Part shown: positions 17,376-26,443 of the stretch, piece by piece
How positions within the stretch are numbered: the stretch's first letter is position 1
Layout: every line of letters starts with the position of its first letter
Source of the DNA: Draconibacterium aestuarii
GTDB taxonomy: Bacteria; Bacteroidota; Bacteroidia; Bacteroidales; Prolixibacteraceae
DNA length: 64,000 nucleotides
Assembly (NCBI GenBank): GCA_026671195.1
Contig: JAPOHD010000067.1
Location: 62,001 to 126,000, forward strand
Direction of reading: 5' to 3'
Translations under genes and position numbers: made by a program
Notes under the pieces: generated by a model
What the model was told of the DNA's origin: nothing
The model's database searches: none
What the model saw: only the letters and a program-made list of their open reading frames with translations

Positions 17376-19811
17376 TTATTTTTTTATAAGCCATATCTCC
17401 GAAACCTGCGATCCGCGTTCACCTTCGCCACAGGTCCATCTAAAAATTACTTCTCCGTCAGAAATTGCTTTCTGCGGAACCTGAAATTCATAAATCGGCT
17501 GGATTCCGGTTTGCAGAAAATCATGCACAAGAATTTCATCGGCCATCAGTTTCATTCTCGACCTAAAACGCCCGGTGTAAGCAACCCGAATGGTGTACGA
17601 GCTTTTGGGATCAAGATTTTCATAAACAATTTCCAAAGGCTGGTCGTAAAGGGTGGTAACCTGGTTCATCCACGCTATCGGAGAAGATTTACCTTCAAAA
17701 CCTTTGGCATTTACCTCGTGCACCCATTCTTCACCTCGTAAGCCAACTCCAAAGCTCTCTCTGGGCGATTTCAGGTTGCCCGGATCTTCCAGCCAGTTAA
17801 CGTCCGATTTTATCCTCGACCAGCTGGCCGGAGTCCCAAAGTTGTCGTAAAAACCACCCGGCCCGGGATTGGTTCGTTCAAGTATTTCTTCGATAGCCAG
17901 CAAACGATTTTTTTCTGACGAGATTTTTTCGATGACTGAAAATTGATCAAGCAACCACATAACATTATTTAACGGGAGATCGATGTTGTCGATAAAATTG
18001 CCACGTCCACTCATCGCTCCGTGCTTTTCTATGGTTAATTGTGCGCCTATACTATTAAAAAGCGAATCTGCCAGATCGTAACACCGGTATTTTAATTCGG
18101 GATAAACGGGTGCTGTTTTGGCCTTTATTAAGGTAGTAGTAGCTTGATTTAATGCATTATTGGAACCCATATATTCTGCCGACGAGAGAATCTCAAGGGC
18201 TTTGTTTTCCAGCTCTGTTTCGTAAATCAAACGACGATATTGGTAAGCGTCAAAACAGGCACGTAGCAATCCCATTTGAAAGCGTGGATTTCTTTTTAAA
18301 TCTTCCGGTGCTGATTTTTCCATTTCCTGCCATTGATAGAGCGTATTCAATACAGCAGTGTTGGTTAACAGCGATCCCTGTATATTTTTTTCCAGAGTCA
18401 TAATTCCCTGTGCCACTTCTTCTGTGTAATCAGGACTGATAAGATAGCGGGCATAGTCGCGTAAAGTTTCTATAACCGGTGTTTCGGGATCCCAATCCTG
18501 ATCGCTCCAAACCATTTTGTTTACATCATCGTTACTTCCCTCAGAATAACTTATACTTCCCTGTGCTAATTGATCGAAAGCGTTGTGAATCATTTTTTCA
18601 TCGGTGGGACGAGGATTGATACACTCGCGCCCGAGGGTGATTGCATAAGCCAGATCCCAGCCAGGTATCGGATACTGGCAACTCAGGCTGTGTGTTATAT
18701 CCGGATAGCGACGAATGGGAATATCCGGGCCAATAATTTTGCGAATTTCAGCAATTGGAGTTTTTATCCAGGGACCAAAAACCACGCCTCCAAACCAATC
18801 GTATTTGTTGTTTACATGGCCGTAGAATGCATCAAACCACTCTTGAGTTGGTCGGAATACCTGCGGAGAAACCCATATTTTTGCATTGGGATGATATTGA
18901 TGCAGGACTTTTGCTTCCTGTTCAAGCCAGCTGAACAGTATATCCGGCTCAAGATCGCCGGGGTCGCCGCCCGGAACAAAAAGATGATCTAAACGCTTAA
19001 CTGCTGCAAAAACTTCGTGACGCTCGTTCAGTTCCTTTTTTATCGAATCAGGATGCGTATAGTCTGAACCCATATTTGGATACCACATCCATACATCCAT
19101 TCCGTATGAATCGCAAATCTTTGCCTGTTCAGCTATCATTTTAATTGCCGGAAACTTCATGTGTTCACTTGTAAAATCGTCGTCGGTATGTGGAGGCATA
19201 ATTTCAATACTGTTTGCACCAAATATGGCAAGATCACGAATGTAAGTATCAAACTGTTCCGGTGTCCATGCATCGTAAGCATTTGTTTTGGGACGATATC
19301 CCAGTTGGTGGCCACGAATAGGGTAGGCCGGAGACGACGAAATATTTAAATCCTCAGGTACTAGAATTTCGCCGGAACGGAGCTCCATTTTTCGCAATAA
19401 TTTTCCCACACCATACAAAACTCCACGGGAATCGTGTCCGGCAATAACTACTGAATTAGACTGCTTATCTACTGCAATTTTATAACCTTCGTTTTTTGTA
19501 GCAGGCATATCAGCAATCATTTCTTGGACAGATTCCGGAAATCCGGAGAGCTGACCTTCTATACCTATTGCGATTACAGGCAAATTCGATTTGTTCCATT
19601 TATTACTTACCGGTAATTCAATGGAACTTTTTTTTTCAATTTCTTCCTTTAAAACAGAAACTGATTTCTGAACGAGCCGATCTTTTTTATCAAAACAGAT
19701 AATTTTTGAATTTGAAAAATTGAGCATTTGGGCAAAGCCATTTCCTGTTATAAAAAGTAGGAGGCTAAACGCAATTAAATGTTTTTTGGGAATATTTCTC
19801 ATAGGTGCCAT
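17376..19811 (-). CDS. Secreted TIM-barrel glycoside hydrolase-like protein, unassigned family
   Basis: 811 residues; an alternative ATG at 19802 gives 808 and sits better before the signal peptide ('FSLLLFITGNGFAQ'). Residues about 35-140 look like the alpha/beta domain found before GH20, GH67 and GH84 barrels ('VIAGHDSRGVLYGVGKLLRK'). Residues about 150-480 look like a (beta/alpha)8 barrel ('IRGHQLGYRPKTNAYDAW', 'YGMDVWMWYPNMGSDY', 'FVPGGDPGDLEP', 'AKIWVSPQVF', 'SEGSNDDVNKMVW'). A helical region follows, and a beta-sandwich closes the protein ('SSYTIRVAYTGRFRSR'). Acidic residues in 'PGGDPGD' and 'YSEGSNDD' are candidate catalytic groups. It starts 1 bp after the GH109-type gene stop. Confidence 0.68.
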   Translation of the reverse strand: MAPMRNIPKKHLIAFSLLLFITGNGFAQMLNFSNSKIICFDKKDRLVQKSVSVLKEEIEKKSSIELPVSNKWNKSNLPVIAIGIEGQLSGFPESVQEMIADMPATKNEGYKIAVDKQSNSVVIAGHDSRGVLYGVGKLLRKMELRSGEILVPEDLNISSSPAYPIRGHQLGYRPKTNAYDAWTPEQFDTYIRDLAIFGANSIEIMPPHTDDDFTSEHMKFPAIKMIAEQAKICDSYGMDVWMWYPNMGSDYTHPDSIKKELNERHEVFAAVKRLDHLFVPGGDPGDLEPDILFSWLEQEAKVLHQYHPNAKIWVSPQVFRPTQEWFDAFYGHVNNKYDWFGGVVFGPWIKTPIAEIRKIIGPDIPIRRYPDITHSLSCQYPIPGWDLAYAITLGRECINPRPTDEKMIHNAFDQLAQGSISYSEGSNDDVNKMVWSDQDWDPETPVIETLRDYARYLISPDYTEEVAQGIMTLEKNIQGSLLTNTAVLNTLYQWQEMEKSAPEDLKRNPRFQMGLLRACFDAYQYRRLIYETELENKALEILSSAEYMGSNNALNQATTTLIKAKTAPVYPELKYRCYDLADSLFNSIGAQLTIEKHGAMSGRGNFIDNIDLPLNNVMWLLDQFSVIEKISSEKNRLLAIEEILERTNPGPGGFYDNFGTPASWSRIKSDVNWLEDPGNLKSPRESFGVGLRGEEWVHEVNAKGFEGKSSPIAWMNQVTTLYDQPLEIVYENLDPKSSYTIRVAYTGRFRSRMKLMADEILVHDFLQTGIQPIYEFQVPQKAISDGEVIFRWTCGEGERGSQVSEIWLIKK

Positions 19812-19812
19812 T

Positions 19813-21216
19813 TTAAATAACTTTGGTTGTGCCGCCCTGACTCATTGATACATCAACCGGTATGTTGGTTTTCCAGGCGCCACAGGTGAAGTCAGGTACA
19901 TCGACAGACTGGCCACGATTTGCAACTGATATTTCGCTAAGCGGAGCGATGGAACTCCAAAGTGCGGCATCGTAAACATCTTGTTCAAGCGGCAGTCCGT
20001 TACGCAGGCAATCTATGGTTCGCCAGTCCATTAAGAAATCCATGCCGCCATGTCCGCCAACCTTCTTAGCCATTTCGCCAACTTTGGCAACTATTTTAGG
20101 TTCGTACTGCTTTTCAAGAATTCTAAATTCTTCTTCCGAAATCCATTCATGACCATTTGATATTCGTGGTGGAACGGGATATTTTAGTGCCATAGCTTTT
20201 GTTCCGCAAACCCTATGAATACGGGAATAAGGACGTGTAGAACTGACATCGTGCTGTAGCATAATTGTTCGGCCTTTATTGGTTTTTATTGTTGTGGTAT
20301 TCATATTTCCGCGGTAAGTATGACCGGCAAATTCCTCGTAAAAGGTGTCTTTGGCAGCCAGTTGTTTTGCCATTTTGCTCATTGAGAAATCATCGCCGGA
20401 GACAGAAACCAAATACTCCATTTTATCTCCACGATTTGTATTCATAAGCTGGCAAACAGGGCCAAGGCCATGCGTTGGGTATAAGTTGCCCTTTCGGTAG
20501 TTTTGCTTTAAGCGCCACATGTTCCAGTATTTGGTTTTGCTGAAATTTCCCTCCAGAATATCATGAAGATAAGCACCTTCGCCGTGAATAATCTGTCCGA
20601 AGAATCCCTGTCTGGCCATATTCAGCGTCAATAATTCAAAAAAGTCGTAGCAACAGTTTTCCAGCATCATACAGTGCTTTTTATTTCTTTCCGATGCTTC
20701 AACCAGTTGCCAACATTCTTCAAGTGTTGTTGCTGCAGGTACTTCCGAGCAGGCGTGTTTCCCATGATTCATGGCATAAACTGCCATTGGAGTATGCAAA
20801 TGCCAGGGAGTGGTAATGTAAATGAGATCAAGATCATCGCGTTCGCACAGCTTTTGCCAGGCATCTTCATTTTCCGTATAGACAACAGGATTATGGGGGC
20901 TGTCTTTCAATTTTTCCTTTACCAACTCAACTCTTTCAGGTCTGATATCGCAAAGTGCTTTTATTTCAACGCCTTCAATGTGACTCATTCGCTCAACAGC
21001 TCCAGGCCCACGGTTTCCAAGTCCGATAAAGCCAATTCGTACTGTTTCAAGTTTAGGCGCAGCATAGCCACACATGTTAAATTGCTGTTTGTATTTTTTG
21101 GTGGCCGGCATAAATCCATTTGTCTCATGATTGTTTGATCCAAAAACATTTCGGCTCATCAAACTTATTCCTGCAAGTCCTGATAGTTTTAAAAAATTCC
21201 TGCGATTCTCTTTCAT
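19813..21216 (-). CDS. GH109-type NAD-dependent glycosidase (Gfo/Idh/MocA fold, Tat signal)
   Basis: 467 residues with a twin-arginine leader ('NRRNFLKLSGLAG'). The Rossmann motif is 'GFIGLGNRG' at residues 62-70. The later blocks match GH109 closely: 'LENCCY' (Tyr190), 'GNLYPTHGLGP' (Tyr246 and His249, which by spacing correspond to the conserved YxxH pair of characterised GH109), 'GHGGMDFLMDW' and 'NGLPLEQDVYDAALWS'. GH109 enzymes remove alpha-N-acetylgalactosamine by an NAD+-dependent oxidation-elimination cycle in which the cofactor stays bound. Export by Tat fits folding with cofactor in the cytoplasm. It is the first gene of the - strand operon. A related exo-acting specificity is possible. 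Confidence 0.87.
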   Translation of the reverse strand: MKENRRNFLKLSGLAGISLMSRNVFGSNNHETNGFMPATKKYKQQFNMCGYAAPKLETVRIGFIGLGNRGPGAVERMSHIEGVEIKALCDIRPERVELVKEKLKDSPHNPVVYTENEDAWQKLCERDDLDLIYITTPWHLHTPMAVYAMNHGKHACSEVPAATTLEECWQLVEASERNKKHCMMLENCCYDFFELLTLNMARQGFFGQIIHGEGAYLHDILEGNFSKTKYWNMWRLKQNYRKGNLYPTHGLGPVCQLMNTNRGDKMEYLVSVSGDDFSMSKMAKQLAAKDTFYEEFAGHTYRGNMNTTTIKTNKGRTIMLQHDVSSTRPYSRIHRVCGTKAMALKYPVPPRISNGHEWISEEEFRILEKQYEPKIVAKVGEMAKKVGGHGGMDFLMDWRTIDCLRNGLPLEQDVYDAALWSSIAPLSEISVANRGQSVDVPDFTCGAWKTNIPVDVSMSQGGTTKVI

Positions 21217-21553
21217 GATATTTTAGTTTAAATTTAGGTTTTCAAAGATTTACTAAAGGTTAAAGTTAAGGTATTTAATAATTACGGGCTTCATAAATAT
21301 TATACAAAACAGATGATTATTTGAGTCGATTATATTCATAGAAGCTGCTGTGAAAGAGATTGTAATCGACATTTTTCTGATAATATTTAAGGAACTTTGA
21401 ACAAGATTAAGGTAGTAATAGTTGCGGAGAATGACGAAATTTATGGAATGGTTGAAGAATCGCCTGTTGAGAATGCAGAACTGTTCAATAAAAAGAGAAA
21501 ATGCCTGGATGTGTGGTCTTTGACTAATGATTAAAGAGAATAATTTTAAAACT
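21217..21553. promoter_or_regulatory. Divergent intergenic region
   Basis: 337 bp between the divergent GH109-type and ceramidase-like genes, so it must hold promoters for both. The left half is AT-rich with no clear motif; I find no exact Bacteroidota TTTG/TAnnTTTG pair. The right half holds the small open frame listed separately at 21397-21534. Confidence 0.4.
21397..21534 (+). other. Possible small ORF or gene remnant (45 codons, TTG start)
   Basis: From TTG 21397 an open frame runs to TAA 21532-21534. Its translation has a normal protein composition ('IKVVIVAENDEIYGMVEES', then 'CLDVWSLTND') rather than the Phe/Ile/Lys-rich look of AT-rich spacer. It overlaps the first possible ATG (21527) of the next gene. 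There is no good ribosome-binding site and an in-frame stop lies just upstream, so it may be the tail of a decayed gene. I do not recognise it. Confidence 0.25.
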
Positions 21554-23110
21554 ATGAAAAAGATATTAAAGACAGTCGGCATTGTATTAATGTTAGTTAT
21601 ACTTGGATTAATTTTTTGGATGTACGGGAATTTGAAAGACCGTCATCCCGGTTACTCTGCCGATTTGAAGATTCTAACGGATTCGCCATCTGCATTAAAA
21701 GCCGGGTTTGCGGCCGTTACAATTACACCGGAAGTTTCTGATACATGGGAAGAAAAAAACAATGATGCAGAATATAATCCCAAAGACGGCGACACATTTA
21801 CTGATGGAAACGGAAATGGTGTTTTTGATCCCGTGTGGATTGCAGGATTCAGCAACGGTAAACCTGCCAATGGTATTCACGATGATACCTGGGCACGAAC
21901 AATGATAATCGATGACGGAAAAACCCGACTGGCCATTGTTATTTTAGATGCCATCGGTTTTATGAACGATGATATTGTTGATCTTCGAAAAATGATTCCG
22001 AAAGAAACTGGTGTTACCTACACAATTGTTGCATCTACTCATACACATGAGGCGGCAGATTTGCTTGGACTCTGGGGTGAATCGCCTTTTAAATGCGGGG
22101 TGAATAAAGATTACATGACGTTTGTAAAAGGCCAGATTGTCAAGTCCGTTGTAGAAGCTTCACAAAAATTAAAACCTGCCAAACTCGAAATCTCGCAAAA
22201 TCTGACAGGTGCAATTCCTTTGGTAAAAGATACCCGGAAACCTGAAGTTTTCGATTCGGGCATGCGAATGATTAAAGCCATCGATAAAGAAAATGGTGAA
22301 ATTTTGGGTAGTGTAGTGGCCTGGGGCGATCATCCTGAAACCTTGTGGAGCAGAAATTTGCTTATCTCATCCGATTTTCCGCATTATGTGCGCGAAGGAG
22401 TAGAGAAGGGAGTGTTTTTAGGCGACAGTGTGGTAAAACAGGGAATAGGAGGTGTTTGTGTTTATATGAATGGCGCCGTTGGAGGATTGATGTGTACACA
22501 TCCAAGTTTGGCAGTAACCGATCCGTTAACCGGGATTGAGTATAAAGAACCTTCCTACGAAAAAGCAGAGGCACAGGGTAAAATATTGTCGATGCTCGCA
22601 CTCGATGCAATGACAGAACCTTTGGCGGTAGTCGATTCAGCAAATATTTCACTGGTTGTGCGAACGCTAAAAATGCCGATAAAAAATACTTTGTTTAAGC
22701 TGGCAACAGCACTTGGTGTTTTAGATCGGGGAACTTCGGGCTGGATGAAAATGCGATCGGAACTGGCAGTTTTTAAAATAGGCGATATTTCATTTGTAAC
22801 TATCCCCGGAGAAATTTATCCCGAACTTGTAAACGGTGGAATTGAAGCGCCCGAAGGAAATGATTTTAATCTTCAACCGCTGGAAGTACCACCTATTCGG
22901 GAAATGATGCCCGGCAAATATAAATTTATACTTGGGTTGGCTAACGATGAAATTGGTTATATACTTCCCAAAAGCCAGTGGGATGTAAAAGCCCCGTACA
23001 CGTATGGCAGGGACAACTCTCCTTATGGAGAAGAAAATTCGCTGGGACCGGAAACTGCCTCTATCCTTCATGAAAATATAAAGGAAATGTTAACGGAACT
23101 GGCTGAGTAA
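21554..23110 (+). CDS. Neutral ceramidase-fold zinc hydrolase-like protein, membrane-anchored
   Basis: 518 residues from ATG 21554; an upstream ATG at 21527 would add 9 residues before the hydrophobic segment. One N-terminal helix (residues 5-22) anchors or exports it. The neutral/alkaline ceramidase N-domain is recognisable: 'AGFAAVTITPEV', 'GIHDDTWAR' (His109), 'STHTHEAADLLG' (His163 and His165), 'TIPGEIYPEL' and 'LANDEIGYILPKSQW', matching the zinc His/Glu/Tyr positions of that family. The serine-nucleophile block GDxSPN of true ceramidases is replaced by 'NGAVGGL' at 306-312, so ceramide amidase activity is doubtful. It pairs with the esterase 38 bp downstream. Confidence 0.82.
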   Translation: MKKILKTVGIVLMLVILGLIFWMYGNLKDRHPGYSADLKILTDSPSALKAGFAAVTITPEVSDTWEEKNNDAEYNPKDGDTFTDGNGNGVFDPVWIAGFSNGKPANGIHDDTWARTMIIDDGKTRLAIVILDAIGFMNDDIVDLRKMIPKETGVTYTIVASTHTHEAADLLGLWGESPFKCGVNKDYMTFVKGQIVKSVVEASQKLKPAKLEISQNLTGAIPLVKDTRKPEVFDSGMRMIKAIDKENGEILGSVVAWGDHPETLWSRNLLISSDFPHYVREGVEKGVFLGDSVVKQGIGGVCVYMNGAVGGLMCTHPSLAVTDPLTGIEYKEPSYEKAEAQGKILSMLALDAMTEPLAVVDSANISLVVRTLKMPIKNTLFKLATALGVLDRGTSGWMKMRSELAVFKIGDISFVTIPGEIYPELVNGGIEAPEGNDFNLQPLEVPPIREMMPGKYKFILGLANDEIGYILPKSQWDVKAPYTYGRDNSPYGEENSLGPETASILHENIKEMLTELAE

Positions 23111-23148
23111 AACAGATTCGACTAAAAAGGCATTAACTACTACCGCTT

Positions 23149-24123
23149 ATGAAAAACAAATTGGCCAAAAGGATTTTAAAAGGATTTCTGCTTGTTCTGA
23201 CTGTGTTTATTTTGCTGATGTTGACACCACGGGCACTTGGATTTCTATTTCCCGAAAAAGCGCCCATTGGATATCACTTTGAAACACTTGACTACCTGGC
23301 TATTGTAGTAGGCCTTGAAAAACTGGTAAATCTGGAGCCGGAAGTACCTGAGAATATTCAGGAATTTAAAAATATTGAGTACAAAAATGTAAATGGGAAA
23401 TCGTTGCAGCTGGATTTTTACAAAACTAAAGAGTTGAATGAAAAGGCCCCGTTACTTGTTTTTATTCATGGCGGAGGATGGCGTAGCGGCAAACGATCGG
23501 ATTACCTGGTGTACTTGCTCGATTATGCTGAAAAGGGATATGTTACAGCCACTGTATCGTACCGATTAAAACGCGATACCATTTATCCGGCCGCAGTGGA
23601 AGATATAGTTGATGCTGTTGACTGGATATTTGAAAATGGAGATTTATATGGATATGATACTTCCCGAATTGCATTGATTGGAGGTTCGGCAGGTGCGCAT
23701 TTGGCAATGATGGCCGGATATGGTTGGGAGCATCCGCGAACAGGAAAAGTAACAGATCGCAAGGTTAAAGCAGTGGTAGATATTTATGGCCCGGTTGATT
23801 TAACCACACCTTATGCACAAACACAATATATGGTGAATGATTTTATTGGACATTCATTTGACAAAAAACCGGAATTGTATTGGGAAGCTTCTCCCGCAAA
23901 ATATTTGAGTAAAAATCTGCCAGTTACGCTTATTTTTCAGGGCACATCTGATACTTTGTTGCCTCCAAGCCAGTCGGATACATTAAAAGCACGGCTTGAC
24001 AGGCTGGGAGTTACTAATGAATATTATAAACTGCCCCTTTGGCCACATGCCATGGATATGGCGGAACGCCCCAATAAATATATGCAGGAAAAAATGGATG
24101 CTTTTTTTGAAAAATACCTTTGA
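23149..24123 (+). CDS. Alpha/beta hydrolase (carboxylesterase, BD-FAE/HSL-like)
   Basis: 324 residues with an N-terminal hydrophobic anchor or signal (residues 9-27). The catalytic set is complete: oxyanion 'HGGGWR', nucleophile elbow 'GGSAGAH' (Ser180), acid in 'GTSDTLLPP' (Asp268) and His300 in 'WPHAMDM'. Relatives cleave short-chain esters, including acetyl or feruloyl groups on glycans. Working in the periplasm next to a ceramidase-fold protein, it may strip acyl groups. Its 3' end converges on the propeller gene with only 23 bp between, and no clear terminator is visible there. Confidence 0.9.
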   Translation: MKNKLAKRILKGFLLVLTVFILLMLTPRALGFLFPEKAPIGYHFETLDYLAIVVGLEKLVNLEPEVPENIQEFKNIEYKNVNGKSLQLDFYKTKELNEKAPLLVFIHGGGWRSGKRSDYLVYLLDYAEKGYVTATVSYRLKRDTIYPAAVEDIVDAVDWIFENGDLYGYDTSRIALIGGSAGAHLAMMAGYGWEHPRTGKVTDRKVKAVVDIYGPVDLTTPYAQTQYMVNDFIGHSFDKKPELYWEASPAKYLSKNLPVTLIFQGTSDTLLPPSQSDTLKARLDRLGVTNEYYKLPLWPHAMDMAERPNKYMQEKMDAFFEKYL

Positions 24124-24146
24124 TGAAATTTTGCCGCGATAACCGG

Positions 24147-25097
24147 CTAATTGGTATAAATATTAAAGAATGAAGTTTCTTCAACATTGTAACCACAAGA
24201 AATACCTTTTAATGTGTGGTTATCGAAATAGAAACCGGCTCCTGCCTTGAAATTATTTTTTTGAGTAGTAGAGAATGTTTTTGAAGCTACTTTTTTCATC
24301 TGCACGGATTCAGGCAGATCCCAATTCAATTGATACAAATCGGCACAATTTTGTTGCTTGCTGTTTTGTCCCGTTCCTATCATGTAAAGATGTGTGTTTG
24401 TACTGAACAGGTTAATGTTTTGATAGGTAGTCCAGCTTTTATCAATCCATCCTTGTTTCGACAATTTCGCAGTTTCCATTGTATACACCTTCTTAAAATT
24501 ACCCTTTTCAATTTTTTCATTTTCACATATATAAAAATCGATATGCTTTGTATCCCAGTCGCCAACAGCAACAATATATTTATCCCGATGACGGGTAATT
24601 CCAACGCACCCTGCCGTACTTCTTAAAGGTTGTCCGTTGCGCTCAATTTGTGCGATGGGAATAACTGAAGGATTTTGCGGATCTGAAATGGAAAAAATGC
24701 AGACCTTTGATTTATCTTTGGCTGAATTGTCTTCAATACCAATGGCCATGTAATCCTCAAATATTTGAAAACCGCCAGCATGTTTATAAGGTTTCTGCAT
24801 CAGTTGATTTACTGAGATTACTTCGTTTTTTTCCCCCAGTTTTGTAACTACATAGTAGGAATAAACATCTGAACTTCCTGTGGCAACAACAAAAATATCT
24901 TCCCCTTTTTTTATAAGTTGAATTCCCTGCAGGTGACCGCCATTATTATTTATTTCAAAAAGGTTGGTAAAGGAAATTTCTTTTGGTTGCTCCGGAATTT
25001 TATTGAATAATTTTACAAATAAATCTTCTTCCTGATCCCAGTTGCCAAAATGGATAAGAAGCGGGATCATGAGTATAGTTAACAGGTATTGAAACAT
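24147..25097 (-). CDS. Exported hypothetical protein, probable beta-propeller
   Basis: 316 residues with a signal-like N-terminus ('YLLTILMIPLLIHFG'). The body consists of repeated beta-strand units ('GHLQGIQLIKKGEDIFVVA', 'GGFQIFEDYMAIGIED', 'VCIFSISDPQNPSVIPIA', 'GCVGITRHRDKYIVAVGDW'), one of which resembles LVIVD repeats. No catalytic motif is seen. As the last gene of the - strand SusCD operon it may bind substrate or interact with the ceramidase-like enzymes. I do not recognise a named family. Confidence 0.55.
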   Translation of the reverse strand: MFQYLLTILMIPLLIHFGNWDQEEDLFVKLFNKIPEQPKEISFTNLFEINNNGGHLQGIQLIKKGEDIFVVATGSSDVYSYYVVTKLGEKNEVISVNQLMQKPYKHAGGFQIFEDYMAIGIEDNSAKDKSKVCIFSISDPQNPSVIPIAQIERNGQPLRSTAGCVGITRHRDKYIVAVGDWDTKHIDFYICENEKIEKGNFKKVYTMETAKLSKQGWIDKSWTTYQNINLFSTNTHLYMIGTGQNSKQQNCADLYQLNWDLPESVQMKKVASKTFSTTQKNNFKAGAGFYFDNHTLKGISCGYNVEETSFFNIYTN

Positions 25098-25145
25098 AGA
25101 CTTTAATTTTGTATATGCGATTCTTTAGCCACTGATTTTACACTT

Positions 25146-26423
25146 TTATTTTTTTGCAGGCGGATTTTCTTCAATAAATTTTAATGACTCCTGTCCTAAA
25201 ATCTCGCCGGTCATTTCTCCCATAGTTGTTCGTGATATATAGTTGTATCTTTCGAAACTTTGAAAATCTTCTTTTGAGATAATGTATCCAAAGGCATCGT
25301 TTGTTAACCCAAAAAGAAAAGGCTGTTCGGTTTTCATATGACGTTTTAAGTAATAGCCGATATTGGGCAATGCTTCACCCGGAATTGTTAAAACCTGTGC
25401 CGTTCCGATGTTTAATAAGTTAAGCCGGGTCGATACTTTGCTGTAATCTTCTACCTTGTAATCGGTCATTTCTGCCACCGACGAATGTTCAAACACAAAA
25501 CGCATCGCTTCGTTCTCAAGCGGAAATGTGATGGTTTTTGAGGCACAATAAAGTTCCGGATCTTGCTGAAGTGATGCCGATTTAACAATTCGCAACGCTT
25601 CGTCCGCCATTAAGTTTCCAATACGGATACATTCATCCCAGTCATTGGCTTCTTTCCCTTTTTCTCTGCGATTGTCAGCTGTAACCATGCCACCTTGCGC
25701 ACTGTTTATAAATAGGGCCACACCTCCTGTTTGTGCTTCAATCCGGTCGTAAAGCGGCCCGCACAAATCAGGACTAATCAATTTTCTTTTTGTTCCCAGA
25801 ATTTCGGGGTGTGTAGCATAATTCACCAGCGTTCCAATGGTTTTTCCTTTGTTATTACCGGTAGTTGCAATGGCCTGAATGACACCCATTCGCGGATCGT
25901 ACAAACGCGGAGCATAATAATTATAGGCGATTTTACCTTTGGCTTCATCAACCGCAATTTTTAAAGCCGCCGGTTGTAGATTTTTAACCGCTTCGTTTAC
26001 TGCTTCTGCTATTTGGTTGGCGCACCATGTAAGGTATTCAAGATCGGCCGCCGGTTGGCCGCTTTCATCCGGGAATCCGTATGCATCGGGTGCGCTGTGT
26101 GTATGTGTAACGCCAATTAATATATTCTCAGGTTTTACACCCTTTATCTTTTTACGTGAGAGATCGCCCAAATAGGCAGGCCAGCCAATATTGTCGACAC
26201 CCACAATGGCTACCTTTGTATCGCCTTTTTCGAAAACCATAGCACGAACCGAAAGTTTCCCCTGGATTCCTTCTGGAATTGTTGGTGTTCCCATTCCTCC
26301 CGAAATCGGAATTAAGTGGTCGGGTGTAATGTCGCGGATGGCAGCAGCGGCTTTAAAGGTTTGTGCATTTATTTGTGTTGAAAGGAAAAGAATTACGATG
26401 AAAAATGTGAGTTTCGATTTCAT
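25146..26423 (-). CDS. Secreted neutral ceramidase-fold protein
   Basis: 425 residues, signal peptide 1-20 ('STQINAQ'). It keeps the family frame: 'AAAIRDITPDHLIPISGG', 'GVTHTHSAPDAYG' (zinc His pair), 'TIPGEALPNIGYY' and 'GLTNDAFGYIISKEDF'. Two changes stand out. The first zinc-ligand His of the family ('GIH') is Gln here ('EGIQGKLSVRAMVF'), and the nucleophile block GDxSPN is replaced by 'NSAQGGMVT'. It is therefore unlikely to be a classical ceramidase, although the fold is clear. It lies 20 bp after the PHP-domain gene in the same operon. Confidence 0.83.
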   Translation of the reverse strand: MKSKLTFFIVILFLSTQINAQTFKAAAAIRDITPDHLIPISGGMGTPTIPEGIQGKLSVRAMVFEKGDTKVAIVGVDNIGWPAYLGDLSRKKIKGVKPENILIGVTHTHSAPDAYGFPDESGQPAADLEYLTWCANQIAEAVNEAVKNLQPAALKIAVDEAKGKIAYNYYAPRLYDPRMGVIQAIATTGNNKGKTIGTLVNYATHPEILGTKRKLISPDLCGPLYDRIEAQTGGVALFINSAQGGMVTADNRREKGKEANDWDECIRIGNLMADEALRIVKSASLQQDPELYCASKTITFPLENEAMRFVFEHSSVAEMTDYKVEDYSKVSTRLNLLNIGTAQVLTIPGEALPNIGYYLKRHMKTEQPFLFGLTNDAFGYIISKEDFQSFERYNYISRTTMGEMTGEILGQESLKFIEENPPAKK

Positions 26424-26443
26424 TTTCTGTTGGTTTCAAAAGA

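Noticed and set aside
17371-17394. ATG 17394 as start of the DUF4838 gene
   Set aside because: It overlaps the previous gene and delays the signal peptide; ATG 17370 lies just after that gene's stop.
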